The notes beneath the pieces are model-generated. The model worked only from the letters and a program-made list of their open reading frames with translations. It made no database searches and had not been told where the DNA came from. From positions 1 through 41,373 of the forward strand of contig JANYEB010000077.1 in assembly GCA_025363355.1 (NCBI GenBank): a DNA stretch of 41,373 nt. The letters run 5' to 3'. The stretch is from Chitinophagaceae bacterium (GTDB lineage: Bacteria > Bacteroidota > Bacteroidia > Chitinophagales > Chitinophagaceae). The translations under genes were made by a program, and so were the position numbers. This document shows, in pieces, positions 8,236 through 17,547 of the stretch (positions are counted from its first letter, which is position 1; each line of letters opens with the position of its first letter).

Positions 8236-8937
8236 ATGCCTCTAAAAAACGGAGCAGCTTTGGTTGCCGAATATCCTAAAATGCCCGTCACTGTCGATTG
8301 TGTCATCTTTGGTTTTGATGATAATGAACTAAAAGTTTTGCTAATAAGAAGTGATTTAGAAAAGTATCAAGGTATGTGGAGTTTACTTGGCGATGTAGTA
8401 AATGATACAGAAGAAATTGATGCAGCAGCTTACAGGGTTTTAGATCAAAGAACAGGAATGACTGATATTTATTTAGATCAAGTAAAAGCGTTTAGTCATC
8501 CCAAAAGACACCCAGGTGGCAGGGTAATTACCGTTGCTTATTGCTCCTTATTAAACATCAAACATCACAGTTTACAGATTACAGAAAATGAATTGCATTG
8601 GCATAATGTATCTTCAATTACTGAGATGGCATTTGACCACAAAGAGATTTTAGACACTTGTCACGAGTGGTTACAAAAAATGATTCAAGAACATCCACTT
8701 GGATTTAATTTGCTACCCGATAAATTTTCTCTTCGAGAACTTCAAAACCTTTACGAAGCTATTTTGGGCATTCAATTAGATAGGAGAAACTTCAGAAAAA
8801 AGTTCGCAACAATGGATTTGCTGATTGATTTAGATGAAATGGAGCAAGATGTTCCCCATCGTCCAGGCAAACTTTACAAGTTTAATTTCGAGAAATACAA
8901 CAAGAGTCCAAGAAAATGGATTGGGATTGATTTTTAG
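8236..8937 (+). CDS. Nudix-domain transcriptional regulator (NrtR/AraR-like)
   Basis: A 233-residue protein. The N-terminal Nudix fold (about 15-140) has a degenerate Nudix box at residues 52-75: where the canonical box has RExxEE this one has Arg67-Val68 and Gln71-Arg72, so all three catalytic glutamates are missing and hydrolase activity is very unlikely. The C-terminus (about 150-225) looks like the winged-helix domain of the NrtR family, with FSLRELQNLYEAILG and LDRRNFRKKF typical of its recognition region. Bacteroidota members of this family include sugar-responsive regulators such as AraR. Position just upstream of the amylase-SusCD genes on the same strand makes control of that locus the natural hypothesis. 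The ligand is not readable from sequence. Confidence 0.82.
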   Translation: MPLKNGAALVAEYPKMPVTVDCVIFGFDDNELKVLLIRSDLEKYQGMWSLLGDVVNDTEEIDAAAYRVLDQRTGMTDIYLDQVKAFSHPKRHPGGRVITVAYCSLLNIKHHSLQITENELHWHNVSSITEMAFDHKEILDTCHEWLQKMIQEHPLGFNLLPDKFSLRELQNLYEAILGIQLDRRNFRKKFATMDLLIDLDEMEQDVPHRPGKLYKFNFEKYNKSPRKWIGIDF

Positions 8938-8983
8938 TAATGTTTTCTAAAGAAAGAAAAATTTAACATTTTGTTAAAAAAAA

Positions 8984-9014
8984 TTTGATTGTTTGTTATA
9001 ATTATTCATCTTTG
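8984..9014 (+). promoter_or_regulatory. Promoter of the amylase/sus locus
   Basis: TTTG at 8984-8987, a 19-nt spacer, then CATCTTTG at 9007-9014 matches the Bacteroidota promoter TTTG-N19-TAnnTTTG with one mismatch. Transcription should start near 9020, about 47 nt before the amylase ATG. Confidence 0.65.
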
Positions 9015-9015
9015 T

Positions 9016-9059
9016 AGTGCAATGTGTTAAAATTACACATTCAAACAAACGATTGCACT
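9016..9059. promoter_or_regulatory. Two interlocking dyads at the amylase transcription start
   Basis: AGTGCAAT (9016-9023) is exactly complementary to ATTGCACT (9052-9059), and AATGTGT (9021-9027) to ACACATT (9035-9041). The two helices share bases 9021-9023, so they compete at full length. The site covers the predicted transcription start and most of the leader. It may be an operator, possibly for the Nudix regulator, or a leader RNA structure. Confidence 0.5.
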
Positions 9060-9067
9060 GATAAAAT

Positions 9068-11953
9068 ATGAAACTAAGTAGCCTAATATTAATGTTACTG
9101 CTTGCCACTGTTGGCAAGAGTCAGTTGCTTAGCTGGAGTCCGCAGTACATTCAAGAATCCTCCTCAACTGTTGATATTATTTGCGATGCAACCCTTGGTA
9201 ACAAAGGCATTAAAGATTATACACCAACAACAGATATTTATGTTCACATAGGTGCTATTACTACAGCAAGCACAAATAGCAGCGATTGGAAAGGATCTAA
9301 ATTTACTTGGGCTACCACTACAGCTACAGCCAATGCTACATACTTAGGAAGTAATAAATGGAAATTTACAATTACTGGAGGATTAAGAACTTATTTTGGA
9401 ATTACCAACCCTTCTGAGAAAATTTTACGCATAGCTGTTTTATTTAGAAATGGTGCAGGAGCTAAAGTACTTAGAAATGCTGATGGAACAGATATGTATG
9501 TGCCAGTTTATGATAATGGACTTTATACTAGAATTGATAATCCTTTAAGAACTCCATTTTATAAACTAGGAACAGAAACGATTACAAAAGCTGTAAATGA
9601 TAATGTTGCCATTACCACCACAGCGAGTGCTTCTTCTACAATGAAAATTTATTTCAATGGAAGCGTGGTTTCAACAACAGTTGGTGTTACACAAGCAACA
9701 GCCAACCCACAAATTACTGCTGTTGGTGTGCAAACAATAGTTTCTGAGGTTACAGATGGAACGAATACTGCAACAGATACTGTTAAATTTTTAGTTGCAG
9801 GAAATGTTAATGTTGCTGCTTTGCCAACAGGCGTTAAAGATGGCATCAATTACGAAACAGACCCAACAGCTGTTACACTAGTTTTGTATGCACCGGGCAA
9901 AACAACTATTTCTGTTTTAGGAGACTTTAATAACTGGACAGAAACCTTAATCCATCAAATGAATAGAACGCCAGATGGAAAATATTTTTGGTTGAGGATT
10001 ACAGGTCTTACATCTGGTCAAGAATATGCCTATCAATATTTAATTGACGGCACATTAAAAGTTGCAGATTACAATACAGAAAAGGTTTTAGACCCTTGGA
10101 ACGATCAATATATTCCTGCAATAACATATCCTGCTTTAAAGGCTTACCCAACTGGCTCAACAACAGGAATTGTAAGTATTTTTCAAACAAATAAAACACC
10201 TTACACTTGGCAGTATACACTTACTAGACCCAACAAAAAAAATCTAATGATTTATGAAATGTTGGTTAGAGATTTTGTTTCAAATAAGAATTATCAAACA
10301 ATTAAAGATTCGATACAATACCTTAAAAACTTAGGAGTAAATACGATTGAATTAATGCCAGTAATGGAGTTTGAAGGGAATAATAGTTGGGGTTATAATC
10401 CAGCATTTTTCTTTGCACCAGATAAATATTATGGAACAGAAACTGCTTTAAAACAGTTGATAGATGAGTGTCATAAAAATGGAATTGCAGTTGTTTTAGA
10501 TATTGCCTTGAACCATGCTTTTGGAAGCTGTCCAATGGTTCAAATGTATTGGGATGGTGTAAATAATAAACCTGCAACTAATAATCCTTGGTTTAATCCA
10601 GATGCCAAACACCCTTTTAATGTTGGATACGATTTTAATCACGAAAGTCAAGCTACAAAAGATTTTGTGGATAGGGTAGTAACACATTGGCTAACCAAAT
10701 ACAATGTAGATGGATTTAGATGGGATTTATCAAAAGGGTTTACCCAAACGAATAGTGGAACAGATGTTGGCTTATGGGGAAATTATGATGCTAGTAGGGT
10801 TGCTATTTGGAAAAGAATTTACAATAAAATGCAAGCAGTTTCTCCAAACTCATATTGTATATTAGAACATTTTGCAGCAGATAACGAAGAAATTGAATTA
10901 TCAACTTATGGAATGTTATTATGGGGCAATAGCAACTATAATTTTAATCAAGCAAGTATGGGTTATTCTACTGATTGGGATTTTAGTAGAGCCATTCACA
11001 CCAATAGAAGTTGGACAACTCCACATCTTGTAACCTATGCAGAAAGCCACGATGAAGAAAGATTGATGTATAGAAATATTAGTAGTGGTAATATAAATGG
11101 TTCATACAATATAAAAGATACCACAACAGGACTAAGACGCCAAGAAATGGTGGCTGCATTTTTAACAATGATTCCTGGCCCCAAAATGGTTTGGCAAATG
11201 GGAGAGTTAGGGTATGATTATTCAATAAACACTTGCACAAACTTAACTGTAAACAATAACTGCCGTTTAGATGAAAAACCAATAAGATGGGATTATAGAA
11301 CCAAACCAAGCCGTAGCAATTTATACGATGTTTATGCTAAACTGTTTGCTATTAGAAATAGTTCTTTATATAATTCTGCATTTATTTCAGGAGCTGTTTC
11401 CTCAAATTTATCTTCTGCCATTAAACAAATAACTGTTGGAGATGCCAATCTTAGAGTAGTTGTTGTAGGAAATTTTGGAACAAGCACAACTCCAGCTTCG
11501 GTTAGTTTTCCAAATACCGGAACTTGGTATAGTTATTTAACAGGAACAACAATAAATGTTACAGGAACAACCTATAGTCTTTTATTTCAACCAGGAGATT
11601 ATTATGTGTACACTAGTAAAAATTTGAATTCACTTTTAAGTATTGCTAGCGACCCAATCAATCCCATCATCAATAATATCACTAAAATAAATATTTCAGT
11701 TAAGCCAAATCCAATTATCACAAGTTCAGTTATTGAATATGAGTTACCACAATATGGTAAGTTGAATATGAATATTGTTGATATGAATGGAAGAGTAATA
11801 TCAAATTTATTTGATGGATATAGAACAAAAGGTAAGTATCAGGTAAATATAAACAATGCTTTAAAATCAAATATGATTAGTAAAGGAATCTATTTTCTAC
11901 AGTTTGATTTTAATGGCAAAAGGCAGATAGAGAAACTCGTAATTACTAATTAA
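9068..11953 (+). CDS. Secreted GH13 alpha-amylase family enzyme with type IX secretion signal
   Basis: A 961-residue multidomain glycosidase. A signal peptide (1-18) precedes an N-terminal beta region, then a CBM48/E-set module (about 265-345, with GDFNNWTE). The GH13 barrel spans about 390-760. Region I is DIALNHAFG (Asp478, His483), region II GFRWDLSKGF (nucleophile Asp553), region III ILEHFA (acid/base Glu600) and region IV ESHDEER (Asp662), so the catalytic triad is complete. Residues about 880-961 form a Por/T9SS sorting domain (KPNP start, GIYFLQ, KLVITN end). The protein is therefore probably sent outside the cell or to its surface to cut alpha-glucans, supplying the SusCD transporter encoded 64 nt downstream. 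The exact linkage specificity (amylase, pullulanase or neopullulanase) is not certain. Confidence 0.92.
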   Translation: MKLSSLILMLLLATVGKSQLLSWSPQYIQESSSTVDIICDATLGNKGIKDYTPTTDIYVHIGAITTASTNSSDWKGSKFTWATTTATANATYLGSNKWKFTITGGLRTYFGITNPSEKILRIAVLFRNGAGAKVLRNADGTDMYVPVYDNGLYTRIDNPLRTPFYKLGTETITKAVNDNVAITTTASASSTMKIYFNGSVVSTTVGVTQATANPQITAVGVQTIVSEVTDGTNTATDTVKFLVAGNVNVAALPTGVKDGINYETDPTAVTLVLYAPGKTTISVLGDFNNWTETLIHQMNRTPDGKYFWLRITGLTSGQEYAYQYLIDGTLKVADYNTEKVLDPWNDQYIPAITYPALKAYPTGSTTGIVSIFQTNKTPYTWQYTLTRPNKKNLMIYEMLVRDFVSNKNYQTIKDSIQYLKNLGVNTIELMPVMEFEGNNSWGYNPAFFFAPDKYYGTETALKQLIDECHKNGIAVVLDIALNHAFGSCPMVQMYWDGVNNKPATNNPWFNPDAKHPFNVGYDFNHESQATKDFVDRVVTHWLTKYNVDGFRWDLSKGFTQTNSGTDVGLWGNYDASRVAIWKRIYNKMQAVSPNSYCILEHFAADNEEIELSTYGMLLWGNSNYNFNQASMGYSTDWDFSRAIHTNRSWTTPHLVTYAESHDEERLMYRNISSGNINGSYNIKDTTTGLRRQEMVAAFLTMIPGPKMVWQMGELGYDYSINTCTNLTVNNNCRLDEKPIRWDYRTKPSRSNLYDVYAKLFAIRNSSLYNSAFISGAVSSNLSSAIKQITVGDANLRVVVVGNFGTSTTPASVSFPNTGTWYSYLTGTTINVTGTTYSLLFQPGDYYVYTSKNLNSLLSIASDPINPIINNITKINISVKPNPIITSSVIEYELPQYGKLNMNIVDMNGRVISNLFDGYRTKGKYQVNINNALKSNMISKGIYFLQFDFNGKRQIEKLVITN

Positions 11954-12017
11954 GTAACGTGAACTACAAAATATATATATAAACACTTTTTTATTTTTTA
12001 ACAACAAAAACAAAACT

Positions 12018-15008
12018 ATGAATCTTAAACGACTGTTTGTTGCGATGGCGTTGTCATTATTTGCATTTGTAATGCAAGCAACGGCACAAGACAAAGTGGT
12101 TACAGGAAAGGTAACCGATGCTGCAGGTGCAGCTGTAGCAGGAGCTACCATTAAAATTAAAGGAGGAAAGGCATTAGGAAAAACTAATTCTGATGGAACC
12201 TTTTCTGTAAAAGCACCAAGTAGTGGTGTTTTAGAATTTACTTCGGTTGGTTTTGCAACAGTTGAAATGCAAGTACCTGCATCGGGTGTAATGAATGTTT
12301 CTGTTAAAGCAGGTAACGACAATTTGAGTGAAGTTGTTGTAATTGGTTATGGTACTGCAAGAAAGAAAGATGTAACTGGCTCTGTGGTATCTGTTACTAG
12401 CAAAGATTTTGTAAAAGGAGCAATAACTTCTCCTGAACAATTAATTGCTGGTAAGGTTGCTGGTGTTGCAGTTACTCCAAATGGTGGTGCACCTGGTAGT
12501 GGAAGCACAATCAGAATTAGAGGTGGTGCTTCATTAAGTGGTAGCAATGATCCATTGATCGTTATCGATGGAGTAATTATTGACAACAATGGAATATCTG
12601 GTTCTGCAAATGCTTTGAACCTTATTAACCCTAATGATATTGAAAGTTTCAATATTTTAAAAGATGCTTCTGCAACTGCTATTTATGGTTCTAGAGCGTC
12701 GGCTGGAGTTATTATTATTACTACAAAACGTGGAAAAATTGGTACGCCAACTTTTAACTTTTCATCTACAACAAGTGTATTTACACCAGGAAAACAAATT
12801 GATGTGCTATCTGCACAACAATTTAGAGATTATGTAAAGGCGAATGGTGGTGCTAGTGATATTGCTTTGCTTGGAACCGGAAATACAAATTGGCAAGATG
12901 AAATATTTAAAACTTCTGTAGGAGTTGATAATAATTTAAGTATGTCTGGTGCTATAGCAAAAAAAGTACCTTTTAGAGCAAGTATTGGTTATTTAAACCA
13001 ACAAGGCACATTAAGAGGTGGAAATTTAAAGCGTACAAGTGCTTCTGTTGTTATTAGTCCTAAATTTTTTAAAGACCATCTTAAAGTTGATGTAAACCTA
13101 AGAGGTGTTGTTTCTGAAAATAAATTTGCTAATGAAGGAGCAATTGGTGCAGCAGTTTCATTTGACCCTACAAAACCCGTGTACAGCAACAGCAAACGTT
13201 TTGGTGGTTATTGGGAATGGTTAGATCCAAATTCTACAACAGGATTAAAATCTTTGGCTCCATTAAATCCGCTTGGATTGCTAAATCAACGAAATGACAA
13301 AAGTCATGTAGAAAGAAGTATCGGTAATATTCAGTTTGATTACAAGTTTCACGGCTTCGAAGATTTAAGAGCTGTGGTAAATATGGGGTATGATATAGCG
13401 AAAGGAACGGGAACTATTGTGATAAATGATAGTGCTGCAATGACCTATAAAAGATATAAAGATGGAAGTGCTAAGTTTCACGGTGGCGTAAATAATTTTT
13501 ATCGCCAAGAAAAAACAAACTTAATTCTTGATGCATATCTAAACTATGTAAAAGAAATAAATATTGGAAGATTTGATGCAACAGTTGGTTATTCTTATAA
13601 CGATTTTAAAACAAAAGATTATTTCTATGATGACTATACAACTGATGGTGCGATAACAAACCTTCCATTGGATTTTACTTACAACATTCCACGAAATACT
13701 ATCGTCAGTGTTTATGGAAGGTTAAACTATTCTTACAAAGGAAAATATTTGTTAACTGCGTCAGCACGTAAAGATGGATCATCGAAATTTTCAAAGGCAA
13801 ACAGATGGGGTGTATTTCCTTCAGTTGCTATTGGATGGAGAATAAAAGATGAATCTTTCTTAAAAAACGTATCAGCAATTAATGATTTAAAATTAAGAGC
13901 TAGTTATGGCTTAACTGGTCAACAAGGTATTGGTAGCAACTATTTATACCAACAAAATTATTATTTAAGTAGCAGCCAAAGTATGTATCAGTTTGGTAAC
14001 ACATTCTACAACTTATATGCCCCAGGAGGTTTTAATGCTGCAATTAAATGGGAAGAAACAAAAACTTTAAATGTAGGGGTTGACTTCTCAATTCTTAAAA
14101 ACAGAGTAAGTGGTAGCATTGAATATTATGAAAAGAAAACAGAAAAATTGTTTGCTCCTGCTCAACAACCAGCTGGTTCAAACTTTACTAATGTAATAGA
14201 TGCTAATATTGGTAATATGACTAACAGTGGTGTTGACTTTAATGTAAACTTAGGGGTGGTTCGTAAAAAAGATTTAACTTGGGATGTAGCATTTAATGTG
14301 AACTACAATAAAAATGAAATCACCAATCTTACACTAAATGATGACCCTAATTATATAGGTAATTTAACAGGTGGTATTTCTGGAGGAACAGGCACAACTG
14401 TACAAATCAATTCTGTTGGTTATGCTCACAACGCATTCTATGTTTACAAACAAGTTTACGATCAAAAAACAGGCAAAGCAATTGATGGATTGTTTGATGA
14501 CATTAACAGAGATGGAACTATTAATAGTAACGATTTATACAGATACAAACAACCAGATGCAGTAGTGTTTATGGGTCTTAGCACATCTGTTAATTACAAA
14601 AAATGGACTGCAGGCTTTGTAGCAAGAGCAAATGTCGGTAACTATATGTATAACAACGTTGCAAGCAATACTGGTACAAAAAGAAACATCATTAATCCAA
14701 TTGGAGTTTTAAACAATGGTTCTACCGAAGTTTTAAATTCTGGTTTTTCTGGAAATGGTTCTAACTATTATTTAAGTGATTACTGGATCCAAAATGCTTC
14801 TTTTATACGTATGGATAATATTAATATTGGTTATAATATTGGAAAGGTATTTAATAATAAAGCAAATCTTAGATTAAGTGCCAACGTTCAAAACGCTTTT
14901 GTTATTACTAAATATAAAGGACTTGACCCAGAACAAAGTGGTGGCATAGATAATAACTTATACTCACGACCAAGAGTATTTGTGTTTGGTTTAGGATTAG
15001 ACTTTTAA
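12018..15008 (+). CDS. SusC/RagA-type TonB-dependent outer-membrane transporter
   Basis: A 996-residue outer-membrane transporter that imports oligosaccharides with its SusD partner. Residues 1-23 are a signal peptide (MQATAQ end). Residues 25-105 are the carboxypeptidase-regulatory-like domain (VTGKVTDAAGAAVAGATI). The SEVVVIGYGTARKKDVTG segment is the TonB-box/plug junction typical of SusC. The plug runs to about residue 235 (IRIRGGASLSGSNDPLIVID, ILKDASATAIYGSRASAGVI). A 22-strand barrel fills the rest and ends in VFVFGLGLDF with the terminal Phe needed for outer-membrane insertion. susD follows 21 nt later, so the two are co-transcribed. Alpha-glucan as substrate is inferred from the adjacent amylase. 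Confidence 0.96.
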   Translation: MNLKRLFVAMALSLFAFVMQATAQDKVVTGKVTDAAGAAVAGATIKIKGGKALGKTNSDGTFSVKAPSSGVLEFTSVGFATVEMQVPASGVMNVSVKAGNDNLSEVVVIGYGTARKKDVTGSVVSVTSKDFVKGAITSPEQLIAGKVAGVAVTPNGGAPGSGSTIRIRGGASLSGSNDPLIVIDGVIIDNNGISGSANALNLINPNDIESFNILKDASATAIYGSRASAGVIIITTKRGKIGTPTFNFSSTTSVFTPGKQIDVLSAQQFRDYVKANGGASDIALLGTGNTNWQDEIFKTSVGVDNNLSMSGAIAKKVPFRASIGYLNQQGTLRGGNLKRTSASVVISPKFFKDHLKVDVNLRGVVSENKFANEGAIGAAVSFDPTKPVYSNSKRFGGYWEWLDPNSTTGLKSLAPLNPLGLLNQRNDKSHVERSIGNIQFDYKFHGFEDLRAVVNMGYDIAKGTGTIVINDSAAMTYKRYKDGSAKFHGGVNNFYRQEKTNLILDAYLNYVKEINIGRFDATVGYSYNDFKTKDYFYDDYTTDGAITNLPLDFTYNIPRNTIVSVYGRLNYSYKGKYLLTASARKDGSSKFSKANRWGVFPSVAIGWRIKDESFLKNVSAINDLKLRASYGLTGQQGIGSNYLYQQNYYLSSSQSMYQFGNTFYNLYAPGGFNAAIKWEETKTLNVGVDFSILKNRVSGSIEYYEKKTEKLFAPAQQPAGSNFTNVIDANIGNMTNSGVDFNVNLGVVRKKDLTWDVAFNVNYNKNEITNLTLNDDPNYIGNLTGGISGGTGTTVQINSVGYAHNAFYVYKQVYDQKTGKAIDGLFDDINRDGTINSNDLYRYKQPDAVVFMGLSTSVNYKKWTAGFVARANVGNYMYNNVASNTGTKRNIINPIGVLNNGSTEVLNSGFSGNGSNYYLSDYWIQNASFIRMDNINIGYNIGKVFNNKANLRLSANVQNAFVITKYKGLDPEQSGGIDNNLYSRPRVFVFGLGLDF

Positions 15009-15029
15009 TAAATATCAAAAAATTACAAA

Positions 15030-16619
15030 ATGAAAAAAAATATTTTAAAAATATCAATAGTAGCTTTTGTTGCTGTAGGTTTAATTAGTTCTTGTACAAA
15101 AAAATTAGACCAAACACCAACAAATGATGTTACAGCAGATGTGGTTTATTCAACTGCAGCTGGCTATAAACAAGTGCTTGCAAAGGTTTATGGTGCTTTT
15201 GCTTTAACTGGCAATGGTGGTGCTGGCTCTGGAGACATTGCAGGAATTGACCCTGGAACTTCTGATTTTCTTCGTTTATTTTGGAAAGCTCAAGAACTAA
15301 GTACAGATGAAGCTGTTGTTGCTTGGGGAGATCCAGGTATTCAAGATTTTCACTTAATGAACTGGAGTTCTAGCAATCCAATGCTTACAGGATTATATTA
15401 TAGAAGTACTTATCAAATAAGTGTAGCGAATGAGTTAATTCGTCAGTCAACTGATGCCAAACTTGCTAGCAGAGGAATTACTGGACAAGATGCTGTAAAC
15501 ATAAAACAATATGTTGCCGAAGTTCGTTTTTTAAGAGCGTATCAATATTGGGTATTAATGGATTTATTTGGCAATCCTCCTTTTATGACAGAAGCTGATG
15601 TTGTAGGAGTAACTATTCCTAAACAAATTGCTCGTGCAGATTTGTTTAATTATGTAGAAAGCGAATTAAAAGCAATTGAACCAACATTAGCTGCTGCAAA
15701 AACCAATGAATATGGAAGAGCTGATAAGGCAGCTTGCCAAGCATTATTGGCAAGATTGTATTTGAATGCAAAAGTTTACACAGGCACAGCTAAATATGCA
15801 GAAGCTGTTACTTACTCTAAAAAAGTAATTGATGCTGGATATTCACTAATTAGTGACTACACACAATTGATGCTTGCAGATAATAATACAAACACAAGCG
15901 AAAATATTTTTACTATCAATTATGATGGAAAGAGAACTCAAAATTATGGAGGCACTACATTTTTAACGCATGCTTCTGTTGGTGGTTCAATGAATGCTTC
16001 TGAGTATGGAATTAATGGTGGTTGGGTTGGTATTAGAACCACAAAAAATATGGTTAATTTATATGTTGACTTAACTTTTAATTCTGATAAAAGAGCACAA
16101 TTTTATAGAAACGGTCAAAATTTAGAAATCAATGATTTAACTAAATTTACTGATGGCTATGCTGTTTCAAAATTTAGAAATAAAACAAAAGCAGGAGTAA
16201 CAGGTACAGATGAGACTTTTGTAGATATTGATATGCCTATTTTTAGAGTTGCAGAAATGTATTTAATTTATGCAGAAGCACACTTACGCAGCAATGCAGC
16301 TGCAGGAAGTGCATCAACTGCTTTAGGTTATATGAATGCTTTAAGAGAAAGAGCTTATGGCAATACATCTGGAAATATTGCATCTGGTCAATTAACTACT
16401 GATTATATTTTGGATGAAAGAGCAAGAGAATTAATGTGGGAAGGATTTAGAAGAACAGACCTAATTCGTTATGACAAATTTGTAGAATCTACTTATTTAT
16501 GGCCTTGGAAAGGTGGTGCAAAAGATGGCACAAGTGTAGCATCTTACAGAAAGTTATATCCATTACCATCAAAAGATTTGGCTGTTAATCTTAATCTAAA
16601 ACAAAACACTGGATATTAA
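15030..16619 (+). CDS. SusD/RagB-family glycan-binding lipoprotein
   Basis: A 529-residue surface lipoprotein that lids the SusC barrel and binds the oligosaccharide. The lipobox places the lipidated Cys at residue 22 (LISSC). The TPR-rich SusD fold is recognisable from YNQIY-like repeats, VAEVRFLRAYQYWVLMDLFG (the classic SusD hallmark), ADKAACQALLARLYLNAKVY, and the C-terminal ILDERARELMWEGFRRTDLIRY and YPLPSKDL segments. Length is normal for the family. It lies between SusC and the SusE-like gene in one operon. Confidence 0.96.
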   Translation: MKKNILKISIVAFVAVGLISSCTKKLDQTPTNDVTADVVYSTAAGYKQVLAKVYGAFALTGNGGAGSGDIAGIDPGTSDFLRLFWKAQELSTDEAVVAWGDPGIQDFHLMNWSSSNPMLTGLYYRSTYQISVANELIRQSTDAKLASRGITGQDAVNIKQYVAEVRFLRAYQYWVLMDLFGNPPFMTEADVVGVTIPKQIARADLFNYVESELKAIEPTLAAAKTNEYGRADKAACQALLARLYLNAKVYTGTAKYAEAVTYSKKVIDAGYSLISDYTQLMLADNNTNTSENIFTINYDGKRTQNYGGTTFLTHASVGGSMNASEYGINGGWVGIRTTKNMVNLYVDLTFNSDKRAQFYRNGQNLEINDLTKFTDGYAVSKFRNKTKAGVTGTDETFVDIDMPIFRVAEMYLIYAEAHLRSNAAAGSASTALGYMNALRERAYGNTSGNIASGQLTTDYILDERARELMWEGFRRTDLIRYDKFVESTYLWPWKGGAKDGTSVASYRKLYPLPSKDLAVNLNLKQNTGY

Positions 16620-16647
16620 TAAAATAACTATCTAAAAAAATAAAATT

Positions 16648-17520
16648 ATGAAATACATTTCAAAAATTTTGGTTTTCTCGTTTTTAATAATGACAACTAT
16701 TTTTAGTTGTAAAAAAGATGAAAATCAGGTATACTACAACCAAGGAACTAACCCTGTTTTAACAGCTTCAAAAGCTAATAATAGCAGTTTTGCATTAAAT
16801 TTTGTAAATGCTGATATGACTGAAGCAATCAAGCTAAATTGGACAAATCCAAACTATCAGTTTACAACAGGATTAAGTTCTCAAGACGTAAACTATACAG
16901 TAGAAATAGATACTGTAGGTTCAAACTTTACTAATCCTAAAAAGAAAACTTTAACAATCAGTAAAGATTTAAGTAAATCAATTTTAGTATCAGAGCTTAA
17001 TGATTATATGCTAAATCAGTTGCTTTTGCAACCAGCAGTTAGTCATAACTTAGAAATTCGTGTAAAAAGTGATTTAATTTCAAATGCAACAAATGCAACA
17101 CTTATTTCTAATTCGTTAAAATTTAGTGTTACTCCTTATGCAATTCCCCCAAAAGTAGATCCTCCTACATCCAATGAATTGTTTATTACTGGTGCAGCAA
17201 CTCCTGCAAGTTGGATGAGTGGTGGAGACCCTCCAAATACAGCTCAAAAATTTACTAAAATTAGTGCAACTGTTTATGAGTTAGCTTCTATAGTATTAAA
17301 TGGTGGGGCAGAATATTTATTAGTGCCACGTTATGGTAATTGGAATGCCGTTTTTCCAGATCCTGAAAAATACGGTGCTACTTCAGCTACATCAGCTGTA
17401 AATCCAGATGGTGATAATTTTCAAAAAGGTGGCAACAATTTTAAAGCACCAGCCTCAACTGGAAATTATAAAATTAGAGTAGATTATCAAATTGGAAAAT
17501 TCACAGTAACAAAGCTGTAA
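16648..17520 (+). CDS. SusE-like outer-membrane lipoprotein with one C-terminal binding module
   Basis: A 290-residue lipoprotein (lipid-anchored Cys21 in IFSCKKD). Residues about 30-165 form the N-terminal SusE fibronectin-like domain (LKLNWTNP, VNYTVEIDTVG). Residues about 178-290 form one SusE/SusF C-terminal starch-binding-type module, beginning NELFITGAATPASW and ending YKIRVDYQIGKFTVTKL, with tryptophans placed as in glycan-binding sites. It is presumed to hold alpha-glucan at the cell surface for the amylase and SusCD. The next gene is a paralogue with two such modules, so the pair probably arose by duplication. Confidence 0.88.
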   Translation: MKYISKILVFSFLIMTTIFSCKKDENQVYYNQGTNPVLTASKANNSSFALNFVNADMTEAIKLNWTNPNYQFTTGLSSQDVNYTVEIDTVGSNFTNPKKKTLTISKDLSKSILVSELNDYMLNQLLLQPAVSHNLEIRVKSDLISNATNATLISNSLKFSVTPYAIPPKVDPPTSNELFITGAATPASWMSGGDPPNTAQKFTKISATVYELASIVLNGGAEYLLVPRYGNWNAVFPDPEKYGATSATSAVNPDGDNFQKGGNNFKAPASTGNYKIRVDYQIGKFTVTKL

Positions 17521-17547
17521 TTGTATAACTAATTAAAAATAATAATT

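Noticed and set aside
11897-13195. Antisense open frames over susC
   Set aside because: They lie opposite a well-conserved TonB-dependent transporter gene, with low-complexity products and no promoter.
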